From Cryphonectria parasitica EP155 (Eukaryota; Ascomycota; Sordariomycetes; Diaporthales; Cryphonectriaceae), in contig NW_024468915.1 of the NCBI RefSeq assembly GCF_011745365.1, forward strand, positions 3,326,653 to 3,390,652: a stretch of DNA of 64,000 bases, in the 5' to 3' direction. This document shows positions 23,538-34,548 of the stretch, piece after piece; the first letter of the stretch is position 1; each line of letters opens with the position of its first letter. The notes under the pieces are model-generated. The model was not told the DNA's origin. It searched no databases and worked only from the letters and a program-made list of their open reading frames with translations. The translations under genes and the position numbers were made by a program.

Positions 23538-23979
23538 TGTGATGATGCACTGCAATAATCCGAAGATCCTGAAGTACACGGGGTTTATGTTAACAAGAGC
23601 GGTGTCAAAGTGTCAATCCCTGAATACGGAAATATAGCTGAATAATGTATGCAAGTGCTTCACTGCCTTTGGGGCTATTCAAGTGTGTGACAAATGAATA
23701 CTTAGATTGACGACTGAAGAGCTATGTCTGGTGGTCTATCTAATGGTAATGAACATGTTCTTATATATCCAGCTCTTCAGTTTTAACTATCCTGACTATG
23801 TGCTGATTCCTCATAGTTCGTTCTTGAATATGTTGACTATGTCCATAGTCAACATAGTCGCACTAGTAACCCTAACCCTGAGTTATGTAATCTTGTCTGG
23901 TGTCCAACGTTGGGTCACGACACCTGGTTCTTGTTGGCGGGGCCTGTTCTGTGACCTGCATGTTGGATGGGTCATAACA
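23538..23979 (-). repeat. Solo LTR of the Ty3/gypsy family with 5-bp target duplication
   Basis: On the plus strand it runs from TGTGATGATGCACTGC to GGGTCATAACA (442 bp), the inverse of the family LTR. It is flanked on both sides by CGAGC (23533-23537 and 23980-23984). The direct duplication shows insertion of a whole element followed by LTR-LTR recombination. The LTR contains ACCCTAACCCTG and a perfect palindrome with 10-bp arms at 23832-23853. Confidence 0.92.
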
Positions 23980-24015
23980 CGAGCGCTATTTGTTACTATG
24001 ATAGACTGTGAATAG

Positions 24016-24180
24016 CTTTATCTATTCCCCTTCTTCTTTTCTCTTCTTCTTGCTCTCTTTTCTGCTTTTCTTTATAGAGGTCAGTCTGCAAACCAAGTCT
24101 GCACTAAAAGGCTAGCAACTGAGCGATTAGGTATATAAGCACCTTTCAGCTGCCTCCGATCCCTGTCAATTGAGGGCCCG
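24016..24180 (+). promoter_or_regulatory. Promoter-like region of the HET-domain gene
   Basis: A long pyrimidine tract (24016-24076) is followed by GTATATAAGC at 24131-24140, a good TATA box about 260 bases upstream of the chosen ATG at 24400. The region begins only about 40 bases after the solo LTR, so the LTR may lie within the upstream regulatory sequence. Confidence 0.5.
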
Positions 24181-24399
24181 CTTGCCGTTCGCCCACCTGT
24201 TGTTAAATGACGCAACACTCCATCTTTCTTTCCGTCAGTAATGTAGTCATTCATCCTCATTCAGTGCCTCATCTATAGCACTGTAGCCTCAGTACTTCCT
24301 TGCGGTAATCTTGTGATCGAAAATTGTCATTGCTTTATAATCAAAGCATCTTACATTCTTGCAGTTCCTACGGAACTTGTCTTATCTCGCACGGTACTC

Positions 24400-26362
24400 A
24401 TGGATCTGGCCCGTGGCTCCAGCTTGAATGCTCACGAATGTGAATTCTGCCAGCAAGCCACCATTGACGTTCGCACTCACAAAAGTGATTTGAAGCGCAA
24501 GGGTTCCTGCATAGTTCGCCTTTCTGCTGCTGACATCTTGAGTGGTGCAAAGCATGGCTGTGCATTCATGCATGTCTTGCAAGACCAATATCGAAACAAC
24601 AAAAGCCCCGACGGATCGGACTGGCTCGGCCTGCAGTTCACTTCGTTTACTCGACCCGGACCAGGATTTGAACACGAGGAAAGCTATGCCGATATATCCA
24701 GGATGCAATACAAGTCAGCTCGTAGTTGGCTAGTCTTTGCGGAGCCCAGTAAGTGATAGACTAGAATTATGATGAGATAGTCTTTGCTGATGTTGGGATG
24801 AAGTGGACCCGAGCGCCCGGTGGGTTTCTAGCAGAGAGCCTCATCGCAATCTGGGGGGTGAGGCCGTACTACACCTTGCCAAGACGTGGCTAAAGGACTG
24901 CATTACAACTCATTCCATCTGCCAAAATCACGGACATGCAAGCACCTTTAGGCCGCTTCGTCTCATAGACGTACAACAGGACGACCCTAATACCATTCGC
25001 TTGGACACTACAACATCGGATGAGCACCTACAGTACGTAGCCCTGAGTTACTGCTGGGGTGGCGACCAGCTGGGCAAGACACTCCGCGCAAATCTAGATA
25101 CTCGGACCGAGGGTTTCAGTTTGAGTGATAGCCCAGCGACCATCCGAGATGCTGTCTCTGTTACTCGTCAATTAGGGGTCCGCTTTATATGGATTGACAG
25201 TCTGTGTATTGTCCAGGACGACGACGACGACAAGAATATCGAAATCACGCGAATGCATGACATCTACCAGCATGCCGCGGTAACCCTTTCCGCTGCCAGG
25301 GCTACATCCAGTCAGCAAGGGTTTCTGAATGTCTGTTCACCGCCTCTACTCGTCCGTTTGAAGTATGTTGGACCGGACGGCTCGGTGGGCTCTGTCATAT
25401 TGTCGTTGAGCGTCAACCAGATGGAGCCAATCCACTCCCGGGCGTGGACCATGCAAGAACATGTGCTCTCGAGACGGCTCCTGATATTTGGGACATTTGG
25501 GGTAAGATGGACATGTTCAGCTGGGCGTCAGCTTGACAATACTCAGGAGAATGGCAATCAGATAAACAATCTCATTGCGGAGTTCCTGCTTGGCCCGAAT
25601 TCGAAGACCCAGTACGGCGAAAGCACTATCACACCTGACACATGGAGGGATACGGTGTCTAATTATTCGGTACGAGCTCTGACAAATCCAGAGGATCAAC
25701 TGCTAGCTATCTCAGCCATTGCTACACTTCACGCCGCTGCGAGGCCGAGGGATCGGTACTTGGCAGGCCTATGGGCGGATTCGGTGGCTAAGGGCCTTCT
25801 TTGGAACGTACGGTCAGTCGAAAAATCATCACGCAGCCAGGACCCGCAATTTCCCAGCTGGTCCTGGGCTTCAGTGCGGGCGGCAGTATTCTTTGCAGCA
25901 ACCCTTTCAAGTGCGGAAGAACGAGTCACAATGCGGCTGGTTAGCTACGACATCATCCTCAGTAACAAAACAGTTCCATTGGGTCATGTCATTCGTGGCT
26001 CGTTGGATATTGAAGGAAACCTCTTTGTCATTCGTGGGGCCCAACCAGATCTGCGCTTCCGCTCGGACACCATCCTGCTCGGAGCATGCGAGGCATTCGA
26101 CGAGCACGTGGTCCCGTTTCATGCTTCGTTGGATCTCCTCACGCCGCTTGACTCACTCGTGGGCCTTGTATGCTTGGAACTCATCTCGACTCTCGATGAT
26201 TTCTCAAATTCCTATGGCTTGATCCTGTGTGCAGAAGCTGGTAGCACAGTCTCCTTCTCGAGAGTCGGTATATTCACAAGATTTCCCGGTCCCTTATCTG
26301 ATAGAAACCCTGCGTGGAAGGAAAGACCTTCGGCTACAAGAAAGTTGGTGAGACTTTTGTAA
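24400..26362 (+). CDS. HET-domain (heterokaryon incompatibility) protein
   Basis: Exon 1 is 24400-24748 and exon 2 is 24804-26362, with a 55-bp intron 24749-24803 (GTAAGT...AAG, phase 1); 635 residues. An earlier in-frame ATG at 24313 would add 29 residues; the later one gives the compact CEFC-containing N-terminus usual in this group. HET motifs are in order: YVALSYCWGG at about residue 194, IRDAVSVTRQLGVRFIWID then SLCIVQDD at about 235-260, IYQHAAVTLSAA, and SRAWTMQEHVLSRRLLIFG. This is the three-block HET domain found in fungal self/non-self recognition and cell-death proteins. No NACHT, WD or ankyrin part is present, so it is a stand-alone HET protein. It lies at the edge of the transposon block, a common location for this fast-evolving family. 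Partner and allele specificity are unknown. Confidence 0.9.
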
Positions 26363-26569
26363 CGTTATGAGTGGTTTCATTTTGTGGTTTCGCTGTGGTT
26401 CTCATCCACTGCAACGAACATGTGCTATCAGCCAATATAAGAAAACAAATATAGCGCATTTATTGTTGCTATTCTGAGAGTCCTGGAAGCAATCAAGAGC
26501 TCACCAGCGGGGGACGGCATCTTGGAAGCGATTCGGGAGAATTGATCCTTGCAAGTTTCGATATAAGGA

Positions 26570-27017
26570 CAGCGTTCCACACAAGTCAAGTCAAGGCAAG
26601 CGGTAGCCCTCCACTTGGCTTGCTAACTATTTTGGCCACTTGCTTGTCTTGCAGTACTTTGCCACTTGTGTTGCTTGTTCGCTTGATTCAGATAGCATCT
26701 TACCTAATATAGCTTAATTTTAGCTAAATTTTCCTCCTATAAGCCCAATAATATAAGCTTGATTATATAAGGTTGAGATTCCTATCTTATCTGATCAGAG
26801 TTAGAGTTCAATTTTTATTGAAAAATATCTAAAAAGAAAGGGTGGGAAATAGAATAAACTGAGCTTATAAGGACTCACAATAGGATTAAGGCCGCTTGCT
26901 TGTTCGCTTGCAAGCTGCTTGCTTAAAAACGCCGCTTGCTTGTCTTGAACAGCATCGCGAAACCGTCAACTTTGCTTGTCAAGTTGCTTGAATCCCCTTG
27001 ACTTGTATGGAACGCTG
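26570..27017. mobile_element. 448-bp hAT-like MITE with 8-bp target duplication
   Basis: The ends are inverted: CAGCGTTCCACACAAGTCAAG at the left and its complement, with one mismatch (CTTGTATGGAACGCTG at the right end), at 27013-27017 and inward. The flanks are TATAAGGA (26562-26569) and TATGAGGA (27018-27025), an 8-bp duplication with one difference. A CAGNG terminus and 8-bp duplication are hallmarks of hAT transposons. The interior is rich in GCTTG/CAAGC repeats near both ends, possible transposase-binding subterminal motifs. There is no coding capacity. Confidence 0.8.
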
Positions 27018-27184
27018 TATGAGGAGAGGTTGCTAAAGGACTCCACAATAGCGAACTTACCGAGGAATTGCTTATTTGAGCGTTCATTTCGCAAAGTTGT
27101 AAACAACCTTTGAGCTAAAGGTATAAGCGCAAGACAAAACGAAATGTTTACTTACTTGATAAATAATACGAGCTGGAACTTATG

Positions 27185-27317
27185 TGTGATGATGCACTGC
27201 AATATCCGAAGATTCTGAAGTACACAAGAGGTTTATGCTAACAAGAGCGGTATTAAAGTGTCAATCCCTGAATACGGAAATATAAACAAGTAATCTCTGT
27301 ACAAGTATTTCATCCGC
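27185..27317 (-). repeat. Truncated gypsy-family LTR fragment
   Basis: It begins TGTGATGATGCACTGCAATA like the LTR at 23538 and follows it for about 130 bases (the 3' third of the LTR), then is cut off and joined to the satellite-like repeat at 27322. Confidence 0.75.
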
Positions 27318-27321
27318 CTAT

Positions 27322-27499
27322 TCTAAAGTCAAAGTGTTCTCAAGGTAGAGAACAGTTTTTTTGAGTAGGAAACTTTTTAGCGCTAGCAAAAACAGGGATA
27401 AGAGGATCGTTTTTTTCTTCTATAAACTGTTCTCAACTCAATTTTTAAGCTTTCTATCTCATTTCAATTTAAAGTCTGGTTGCTTCCCTTAAAACTCTT
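27322..27499. repeat. Dispersed single copy of the 179-bp satellite unit
   Basis: From TCTAAAGTCAAAGTG to CCCTTAAAACTC it matches the units tandemly arrayed at 43929-45364. It holds a short perfect hairpin (GTTCTC ... GAGAAC), T7 runs, and the conserved AGCGCTAGC core. Confidence 0.85.
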
Positions 27500-27589
27500 A
27501 ACATATGAAAGTCTTGGGAGAGCTCATACTTACACAACCATAGCGTCCGTAGTCAGCAAAAGCGGGCTGCTGACTCCTATATCAGCTCA

Positions 27590-27998
27590 TACGACTCACT
27601 TAGCTGATTTATACAACTCACTTAGCTGACTTATACAACTTACTTAGCTAACTCATATGCAGTGGCTTGTATGCTTCTTAAACCAGCTGAATTAAAAGCG
27701 CTTAGAGGGATGAGTATAGCTATTAAATATTCCAGCTTTACTACATTCTTCCAGCTTAACTGCATTCACATCTTCAAATCTCTTTCTCAATTCTACAGGA
27801 TTCTTAGTTAGCAATCAGCAGGTGTAACTCACTTAGCTAATGCATACAACTCACTTAGCTAACTCATATAATTCACTTAGCTGACTTATATGCAATAGCT
27901 TGTATGCTTCTTAAACTAGCTGAATTAAGAGTGCTTAGAGGGATAAGTATAGCTATCAAATATTCCAGCTTTACTATATTCTTTCAGCTTAACTGTAT
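27590..27998. repeat. Direct duplication of a ~170-bp AT-rich segment with short tandem repeats
   Basis: About 27595-27767 is repeated at about 27829-27998; both copies share ACTCACTTAGCTGACTTATA-type 17-base iterations, TTGTATGCTTCTTAAAC and GGATGAGTATAGC/GGATAAGTATAGC. A unique spacer of about 60 bases separates them. The origin is unknown; no coding potential. Confidence 0.7.
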
Positions 27999-28469
27999 TG
28001 TTATAACTCATCCAACATGCAGATCACAGAATAAGCCCCGCCAACAAAGAAACCAGGTATCACAACCCAACATCGGACACCAGGCAGGATTACATAGCCC
28101 AGGGTTAGGGTTGTAAAGGAGGGAGGATCGCTAGGCTCGCCAGCGATCCCAGCGAGCCTTATACCTTGGATCGCTAGACTCGCCAGCGATCCCAGCAAGC
28201 TTTACACCTTGAATCGCTAGACTCGCTAGCGATTCATACTGAAGAACTGGATATATAACCGCACATTCATTACTATTAGATAGATTCAGTATATAGCTCT
28301 TCAGTTATCAATCTAAGTATCAGATTACTTTCTTACTCTGATAGCTCCAAAAGCAGTAAACACTTGTACAATTACTCAATTGTATTTCCGTATTCAAGGC
28401 TTATACTTAGCACCGCTCTTGTTAGCATAAATCCTTTATGTACTTTGGAATCTTCGAATTGCTGCAGTG
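27999..28469 (+). repeat. Gypsy-family LTR lacking its last bases, cut by element A
   Basis: It starts TGTTATAACTCATCC and is complete up to GCTGCAGTG, where the next LTR begins at 28470. Its variable cassette (28112-28238) consists of three related palindromes of the form GGATCGCT...AGCGATCC. Confidence 0.85.
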
Positions 28470-28884
28470 TGTTATGACTCATCCAACATGCAGGTCACAA
28501 AACAGGTCACGGGTAACAAGGACCAGGTATTAAGAACCCAACGTTCTGACAAAGCATTGATTACATAACTCAGGGTTAGGGTTATCAGCACGGCTAATCA
28601 GGAAGGATAGCTTTGGATAAGTGCTATTCAGAGCTAGCAGAATAACTTAAATATGTTGCTATTCAACATATTCATACTGAATAGCTGAATATATAAGAAT
28701 ACATTCATTACCATTAGATAGATTTAGTACATAGCTCTTCAGTTATCAATCTAAGTATCAGATTACTCTTCTACTCTGATAGCTCCAAAAGCAGTAAATA
28801 CTTGCATCGCTTATCAGAACTTGTACAATTCCGTATTTAAGAACTTGATACTTTAATACTGCTCTTGTTAGCATAAACCCTTTT

Positions 28885-29097
28885 TGTCAGGGCCGATTGT
28901 GCCAGCAAGGCTCAGAGCCAGCTAAGCCAGCTGGATTACGGATGACTAAGCAATATGCGGCTATAAAGCGGCTTTCTAGCCACGTCAGCACTGCTGAGCA
29001 GAACTTAGCTCCTTAGGCCTCAATGTTATTCTGGTTGTATGCCCCTGAAAGAGAGAAAGACCTCGCCACATTGCCTTTGCAACCTTTCCACCTGACA
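28885..29097 (+). repeat. 5' LTR of non-autonomous element copy 1
   Basis: 213 bases, TGTCAGGGCC...CCTGACA. It contains a GGCTATAAAGCGG TATA-like element about 90 bases in. Confidence 0.9.
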
Positions 29098-29314
29098 GTT
29101 TGAGGCCTGGCCCTTTTAAAGGAGGCAATCCGGCGAGGCTTTCTATCTTTTTTTTTTTTCCCTAGGAGCAGCGCTAACACTGAGCAGGAGCAGAGCAAAC
29201 GATCAGACCACTATCCTTTTCGAACCTTCGAGCCTTTGACCTTCGAGCCTTTGACCTTCGAGCCTTTGACCTTCGAGCCTTTAACCTTCGAGCCTTCGAT
29301 TTTCGAGCTTTCGA

Positions 29315-30540
29315 GCCTTGAATACAGCGAGCAAGCAGTGCCGAGCAAGCAGTATGCAAGCAGCGTGCGAGAAGCGTTCAGAAGAGATTCAGAGCATTCG
29401 AGTCGCTAAGCTAGAGCATACAGCGAGCAAGCAGTGCCGAGCAAGCAGTATGCAAGCAGCGTGCGAGAAGCGTTCAGAAGAGATTCAGAGCATTCGAGTC
29501 GCTAAGCTAGAGCAAACAGCGAGCAAGCAGTATGCAAGCAGCGTGCGAGAAGCGTTCAGAAGAGATTCAGAGCATTCGAGTCGCTAAGCTAGAGCATACA
29601 GCGAGCAAGCAGTGCCGAGCAAGCAGTATGCAAGCAGCGTGCGAGAAGCGTTCAGAAGAGATTCAGAGCATTCGAGTCGCTAAGCTAGAGCAAACAGCGA
29701 GCAAGCAGTATGCAAGCAGCGTGCGAGAAGCGTTCAGAAGAGATTCAGAGCATTCGAGTCGCTAAGCTAGAGCAAACAGCGAGCAAGCAGTATGCAAGCA
29801 GCGTGCGAGAAGCGTTCAGAAGAGATTCAGAGCATTCGAGTCGCTAAGCTAGAGCAAACAGCGAGCAAGCAGTATGCAAGCAGCGTGCGAGAAGCGTTCA
29901 GAAGAGATTCAGAGCATTCGAGTTGCTAAGCTAGAGCAAACAGCGAGCAAGCAGTATGCAAGCAGCGTGCGAGAAGCGTTCAGAAGAGATTCAGAGCATT
30001 CGAGTCGCTAAGCTAGAGCAAACAGCAAGCAAGCAGTATGCAAGCAGCGTGCAAGAAGCGTTCAGAAGAGATTCAGAGCATTCGAGTCGCTAAGCTAGAG
30101 CAAACAGCGAGCAAGCAGTATGCAAGCAGCGTGCGAGAAGCGTTCAGAAGAGATTCAGAGCATTCGAGTCGCTAAGCTAGAGCATATAGCGAGCAAGCAG
30201 TGTCGAGCAAGCAGTATGCAAGCAGCGTGCGAGAAGCGTTCAGAAGAGATTCAGAGCATTCGAGTTGCTAAGCTAGAGCATACAGCGAGCAAGCAGTGTC
30301 GAGCAAGCAGTATGCAAGCAGCGTGCGAGAAGCGTTCAGAAGAGATTCAGAGCATTCGAGTCGCTAAGCTAGAGCAAATAGCAAGCAAGCAGTATGCAAG
30401 CAGCGTGCAAGAAGCGTTCAGAAGAGATTCAGAGCATTCGAGTCGCTAAGCTAGAGCAAACAGCGAGCAAGCAGTATGCAAGCAGCGTGCGAGAAGCGTT
30501 CAGAAGAGATTCAGAGCATTCGAGTTGCTAAGCTAGAACA
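29315..30540 (+). repeat. 82/96-bp tandem repeat array in element copy 1
   Basis: About 14 units, with the landmark ATGCAAGCAGCGTG at 29354, 29450, 29532, 29628, 29710, 29792, 29874, 29956, 30038, 30120, 30216, 30312, 30394 and 30476. Unit length is 82 or 96 bases; the longer form has an extra GAGCAAGCAGTG(C/T)C piece. Because 82 is not a multiple of three, no single frame stays open through the array, arguing that it is not a protein repeat. Confidence 0.92.
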
Positions 30541-30542
30541 AA

Positions 30543-30925
30543 GTGTGTTCTTCGCTATTCGAGCGAGAGAGCAGAGTGAGCAAGCAGTAGATCTGAGTAT
30601 CTTCTGTTTTCGAGAGTGTGTTCTTCGCTATTCGAGCGAGAGAGCAGAGTGAGCAAGCAGTAGATCTGAGTATCTTCTGTTTTCGAGAGTGTGTTCTTCG
30701 CTATTCGAGCGAGAGAGCAGAGTGAGTAAGCAGTAGATCTGAGTATCTTCTGTTTTCGAGAGTGTGTTCTTCGCTATTCGAGCGAGAGAGCAGAGTGAGC
30801 AAGCAGTAGATCTGAGTATCTTCTGTTTTCGAGAGTGTGTTCTTCGCTATTCGAGCGAGAGAGCAGAGTGAGCAAGCAGTAGATCTGAGTATCTTCTGTT
30901 TTCGAGAGTGTGCTTTTCGCTATTT
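30543..30925 (+). repeat. 73-bp tandem repeat array in element copy 1
   Basis: Five full units of 73 bases begin at 30543, 30616, 30689, 30762 and 30835, with a partial sixth from 30908; each starts GTGTGTTCTTCGCTATTCG and contains AGCAAGCAGTAGATCTGAG. Confidence 0.92.
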
Positions 30926-31354
30926 GAGCGAGAGCGCAGAGCTGAAGCGGAGTGTCCGCTTGGCAACTGAAGTTGCTTGGGTATTAGGTTGCGAACCAAT
31001 TACCCTTCTGCGCCTAGCGGTGGAGCGAAGCGTAGCAACGGCTTCAGAGTTGCTAGAGAGCAACTCTCAAGACGGAAAGCTGTAATTATCCGTTATAGCT
31101 GCAGGGACGCTGTCCTGGATGCTGGGCTCCTTGGCTGCAAACCAAGTCCCTGGTGGAAGGCTTGCAACCTACATCAAACAGCTTTAAGTTCTGAAGAGTG
31201 CCTGGATAAAGCGCTGAGGGAGCAGCGACTGAGCAGCGTATATGGCGCGGGTATTGCACTCGGAAGACTTACGTCTGGAATGTGATTAAAAAGAGATTTT
31301 TTTTTTTCACAGGCTTCGGGGACGAAGCCAGAAGAGAAGGAGGGAGATGGTGGA

Positions 31355-31910
31355 GAGGCCTGAGGCACTGAGAGACCTTGAGAGGCCTTGAGGAACCTGA
31401 GGCACTGAGAGATCTTGAGAGGCTTTGAGAAACCTGAGGCACTGAGAGATCTTGAGAGGCCTGAGGCACTGAGAGATCTTGAGAGACCTTGAGTGGCCTA
31501 GAAGCCTGAGGCACTGAGAGATCTTGAGAGGCCTTGAGAGGCCTGAGGCACTGAGAGACCTTGAGAGGCCTTGAGAGGCCTGAGGCACTGAGAGATCTTG
31601 AGAGACCTTGAGTGGCCTAGAAGCCTGAGGCACTGAGAGATCTTGAGAAGCCTTGAGAGGCCTGAGGCACTGAGAGACCTTGAGAGGCCTTGAGAGGCCT
31701 GAGGCACTGAGAGACCTTGAGAGGCCTTGAGAGGCCTGAAGCACTGAGAGATCTTGAGAGGCTTTGAGAAACCTGAGGCACTGAGAGATCTTGAGAGGCC
31801 TTGAGAGGCCTGAAGCACTGAGAGATCTTGAGAGGCTTTGAGAAATCTGAGGCACTGAGGGATCTTGAGAAGCTTTGAGAAGCCTGAAGCACTGAGAGAT
31901 CTTAAGAGCT
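31355..31910 (-). repeat. ~37-bp GAGAGGCCTTGAG tandem array in element copy 1
   Basis: About fifteen imperfect copies built from GAGGCACTGAGAGA(T/C)CTTGAGAGGCC blocks. The minus strand stays open across it as a Ser/Leu-rich low-complexity frame, which I treat as a composition effect. Confidence 0.85.
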
Positions 31911-32056
31911 TGAAGCATTGAGAAGGCGTAGGAGCAGCTAGGAAGCAGCGAAAGCCTGGAAGCAACGGAAGCCTGGGAGCAACGGAAGCCTGGAAGCAAC
32001 GAAAGCTCGGAAGCCTCAAAGGCCTTGAGGACAAGGCCTGATAAGGGGGGACAATC

Positions 32057-32269
32057 TGTCAGGGCCGATTGTGCCAGCAAGGCTCAGAGCCAGCTAAGCC
32101 AGCTGGATTACGGATGACTAAGCAATATGCGGCTATAAAGCGGCTTTCTAGCCACGTCAGCACTGCTGAGCAGAACTTAGCTCCTTAGGCCTCAATGTTA
32201 TTCTGGTTGTATGCCCCTGAAAGAGAGAAAGACCTCGCCACATTGCCTTTGCAACCTTTCCACCTGACA
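32057..32269 (+). repeat. 3' LTR of non-autonomous element copy 1
   Basis: Same 213-base sequence as the 5' LTR, preceded by the purine tract and followed by the CTTTT duplication. Confidence 0.9.
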
Positions 32270-33289
32270 CTTTTGTATACTTTGGAATCTTCAGATTGCT
32301 GCAGTGCTTATTATATTTTGACAACTCTTGTTCAAGAACGGTTCAGTATTATCTCTTGAGCAATACGGAATACAATAGCTTCTTCAGAAATCTCTTCATC
32401 CTTGCGCGCCCCTACTCAGAAGGAACTGGTTAATCAGATATACTAGCTTATTCAGCATATTCAGAATCTGTACAAACAATAGCAGACTCAGAGCGCTACT
32501 ATTGCTAACTAACAAGCTTAGTTAGCTTAATAAGCTTAGCAAATGCAATTCATCTCTACAGTTACTAGTAATGCTAAAAAAGCATATAAGATGAATAAAC
32601 TTACTATATATAATAGCAATTAAAAAACATTGCATGAATTTCTTATCTACTGCAGAGCATACTTTTTGTACTATATAATTCAGTTTACTATAGAATCTGA
32701 GAAAGTTATTCTTATAGAAACTTATTTCAAAAAGAATGCTTTTATCTAATATAAGCTTTCTCTATATAACTACTTGGAATATTAAAATGATTCTAATTGT
32801 TATGACTCATTCAACATGCAGGTCACGAAACAGGCCCCGCCAACAAGGAACCAGGTGTCACGACTCAACGTCGGACAACCACCAGGAATTACATAAGCAA
32901 GGGTTAGGGTTGGATCACGACAATACAGGTGAGCTGCTCACTGGATCACTACGACACAGATCACGGATCACGGTGAGCCAGGTGAGCCACGATGAAGAGC
33001 TGAATATATAAGAATACGTTCATTACCAACTAGATAGATCATTGTATATAGCTTTTCAGTTGTTAATCTAAATATCAGATTACTCTCTTACTCTGATAGC
33101 TCCAAAGGTAGTGAATACTTGCATAGTTACTCAGTTGTGTTCCGTATTCAAGGCTTGTACTTGATACCGCTCTTGTTAGCATAAACCCCTTGTATACTTT
33201 GGAATCTTCGGATTGCTGCAGTGCTCATTACATTTTGATGATTCTTGTTCAAGAACAGTTCAGTATTATTCCCTTAAGCAATACGGAAT

Positions 33290-34544
33290 ACAATAGCTTC
33301 TTCAGGAATCCCTTCGTTCTTACGCACCCCTACTCAGAAAGAACTGATTAATCAGGTATACCAGCTTATCCAGCGTATTCAGGATCTGCACGAATAACAG
33401 CAAGCCTAAAGCGCTACCATCGCTAACCAACAGGCTCAGCTAGCTTAACAGGCTCAGCAGGCGCAGTCTATCTCTGCAATCACTAGTAGCGCTGAAAAAG
33501 CATACAAAATGAACAAGCTCGCTATATATAATAGCAATCAAAAGATACTGCATAGATTCCTTACTCACTGCAGAGCGTATTTCCTGCATTATGAGACTCA
33601 GTTTACCAAGGAATCTGAGAAAGTTATTCTTGCAGGAACTCATCTCGAAAAGAATGCTCTTATTTAGTATAAGCCTTCTCTATACAACTACTTGGAGCAT
33701 CAGAACAATTCCAATATACATACTCAGAATATCAAGAATATATTCGATTCCTTTGAAAGCTTCGAAAAAGCTTTTAAGGAGATCTTTGGTAATTCTAACG
33801 AAGAATGTATTACAGCTCAGCAGCTTATGAATCTCAAGCAGACCAAATTAGCTTCTGCTTATATAGTTAGATTTAAGCAATTCTCAATGCAACTTCTGTA
33901 AGAAGATAAGAATCTTATGGAGTACTATTATAAGGAACTCAAGAATGATGTTAAAAATGAAATCTTTAAGCAGAATTAGCTGGAGAACTTTGCAATATTC
34001 TTCAATCAAGCTATTCGCATCAATAACTATTTATATAAATGATAAATAGAGAAATTCAAGAAGAGAGAAAGCTAGACTTGAAGATTTCCAGCTAATACAG
34101 ATAAGAAACTTCAAAACAAGAATAGCAGTTGATATAGCAGTACAGCTTAGAATAATACTATGCATGCTAATCCTATGAAACTCAATACTACTAATAAGCA
34201 GTATAGCAAGAAGAGCAGCATTACTTGCTACAACTGCAATAAATAGAGATATATAGCATGCAATTGCTATTAACTTCGGAAAAACAAATAGCAACTGATT
34301 CAGAAAGAATGCTAAGTGAATATTGCTTAGCAACAGAAATTCAATCAACTAAGCAAAAATACTTCTTCGGAGCAAGTATTGAATTCTATTAATTACAGAA
34401 GTCTCAGCTGAACATTCTGCTATAATAATAACTGCTTAATATATCTCTTGAGTAAGGAAGATTTAGAATAGTTTCCTCAGAAATCTAAGTGCTGCAGATA
34501 AATAGCAATAGCAGGATGAGAGTATACGCTTAGCACTCTTATGA
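33290..34544 (+). pseudogene. gag of element C (RIP-damaged)
   Basis: The expected start is ATA near 33291. Recognisable gag stretches include KMNKLAIYNSNQK-like (about 33505-33550) and ASAYIVRFKQFSMQLL (about 33850-33900), followed by a zinc knuckle ITCYNCNK...IA.NC at about 34205-34270 in which the His position reads Tyr and two codons are stops. Damage is almost entirely C-to-T or G-to-A. Confidence 0.75.
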
Positions 34545-34548
34545 GTAG

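Larger units (their letters stand above)
28885..32269 (+). mobile_element. Non-autonomous LTR element, copy 1 (3385 bp), intact ends
   Basis: It has 213-bp LTRs at 28885-29097 and 32057-32269 that look the same base for base, start TGTCAGGG and end CCTGACA. A CTTTT target duplication lies at 28880-28884 and 32270-32274. A purine tract (AAGGGGGGACAATC) precedes the 3' LTR. The interior holds a short 15-base CCTTCGAGCCTTTGA tandem (29217-29290), an 82/96-bp tandem array, a 73-bp tandem array, a unique core of about 400 bp, and a roughly 37-bp array. There is no gag, protease, RT or integrase. It shows none of the stop-generating transitions of its surroundings. It is larger than classic TRIMs; mobilisation by an unseen autonomous element is inferred. 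Confidence 0.9.
28470..32797 (+). mobile_element. Gypsy element A: interrupted 5' LTR and gag fragment (truncated)
   Basis: The 5' LTR runs 28470-28884, is split by the non-autonomous element at 28885-32269, and resumes from 32270 to about 32315, where its terminal CA reads TA. The post-LTR TTTTGACAACTC and the first part of gag follow (about 32380-32797). The gag start reads ATA rather than ATG and frequent TAG/TAA codons replace CAG/CAA. Element C begins at 32798, so the remainder of A is absent here. Confidence 0.85.

Noticed and set aside
29318..30449. Open frames across the 82/96-bp array that look like a repeated basic protein
   Set aside because: The 82-bp units shift the frame, so no single frame crosses the array, and the frames differ between the two copies. 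Treated as non-coding tandem repeats.
29315..30925. CRISPR-like regular repeats
   Set aside because: The repeats are directly adjacent without unique spacers and lie in a fungal LTR element; no cas genes.
30837..31285. Two short frames (82 and 102 codons) in the unique core of the non-autonomous element, kept in copy 2
   Set aside because: The copies are too similar overall for conservation to mean anything, the frames overlap each other, and no domain is seen.
31307..32080. Minus-strand Ser/Leu-rich frame of 257 codons in the ~37-bp array
   Set aside because: Low-complexity product of the tandem repeat; it starts inside the 3' LTR and differs in length and order in copy 2.
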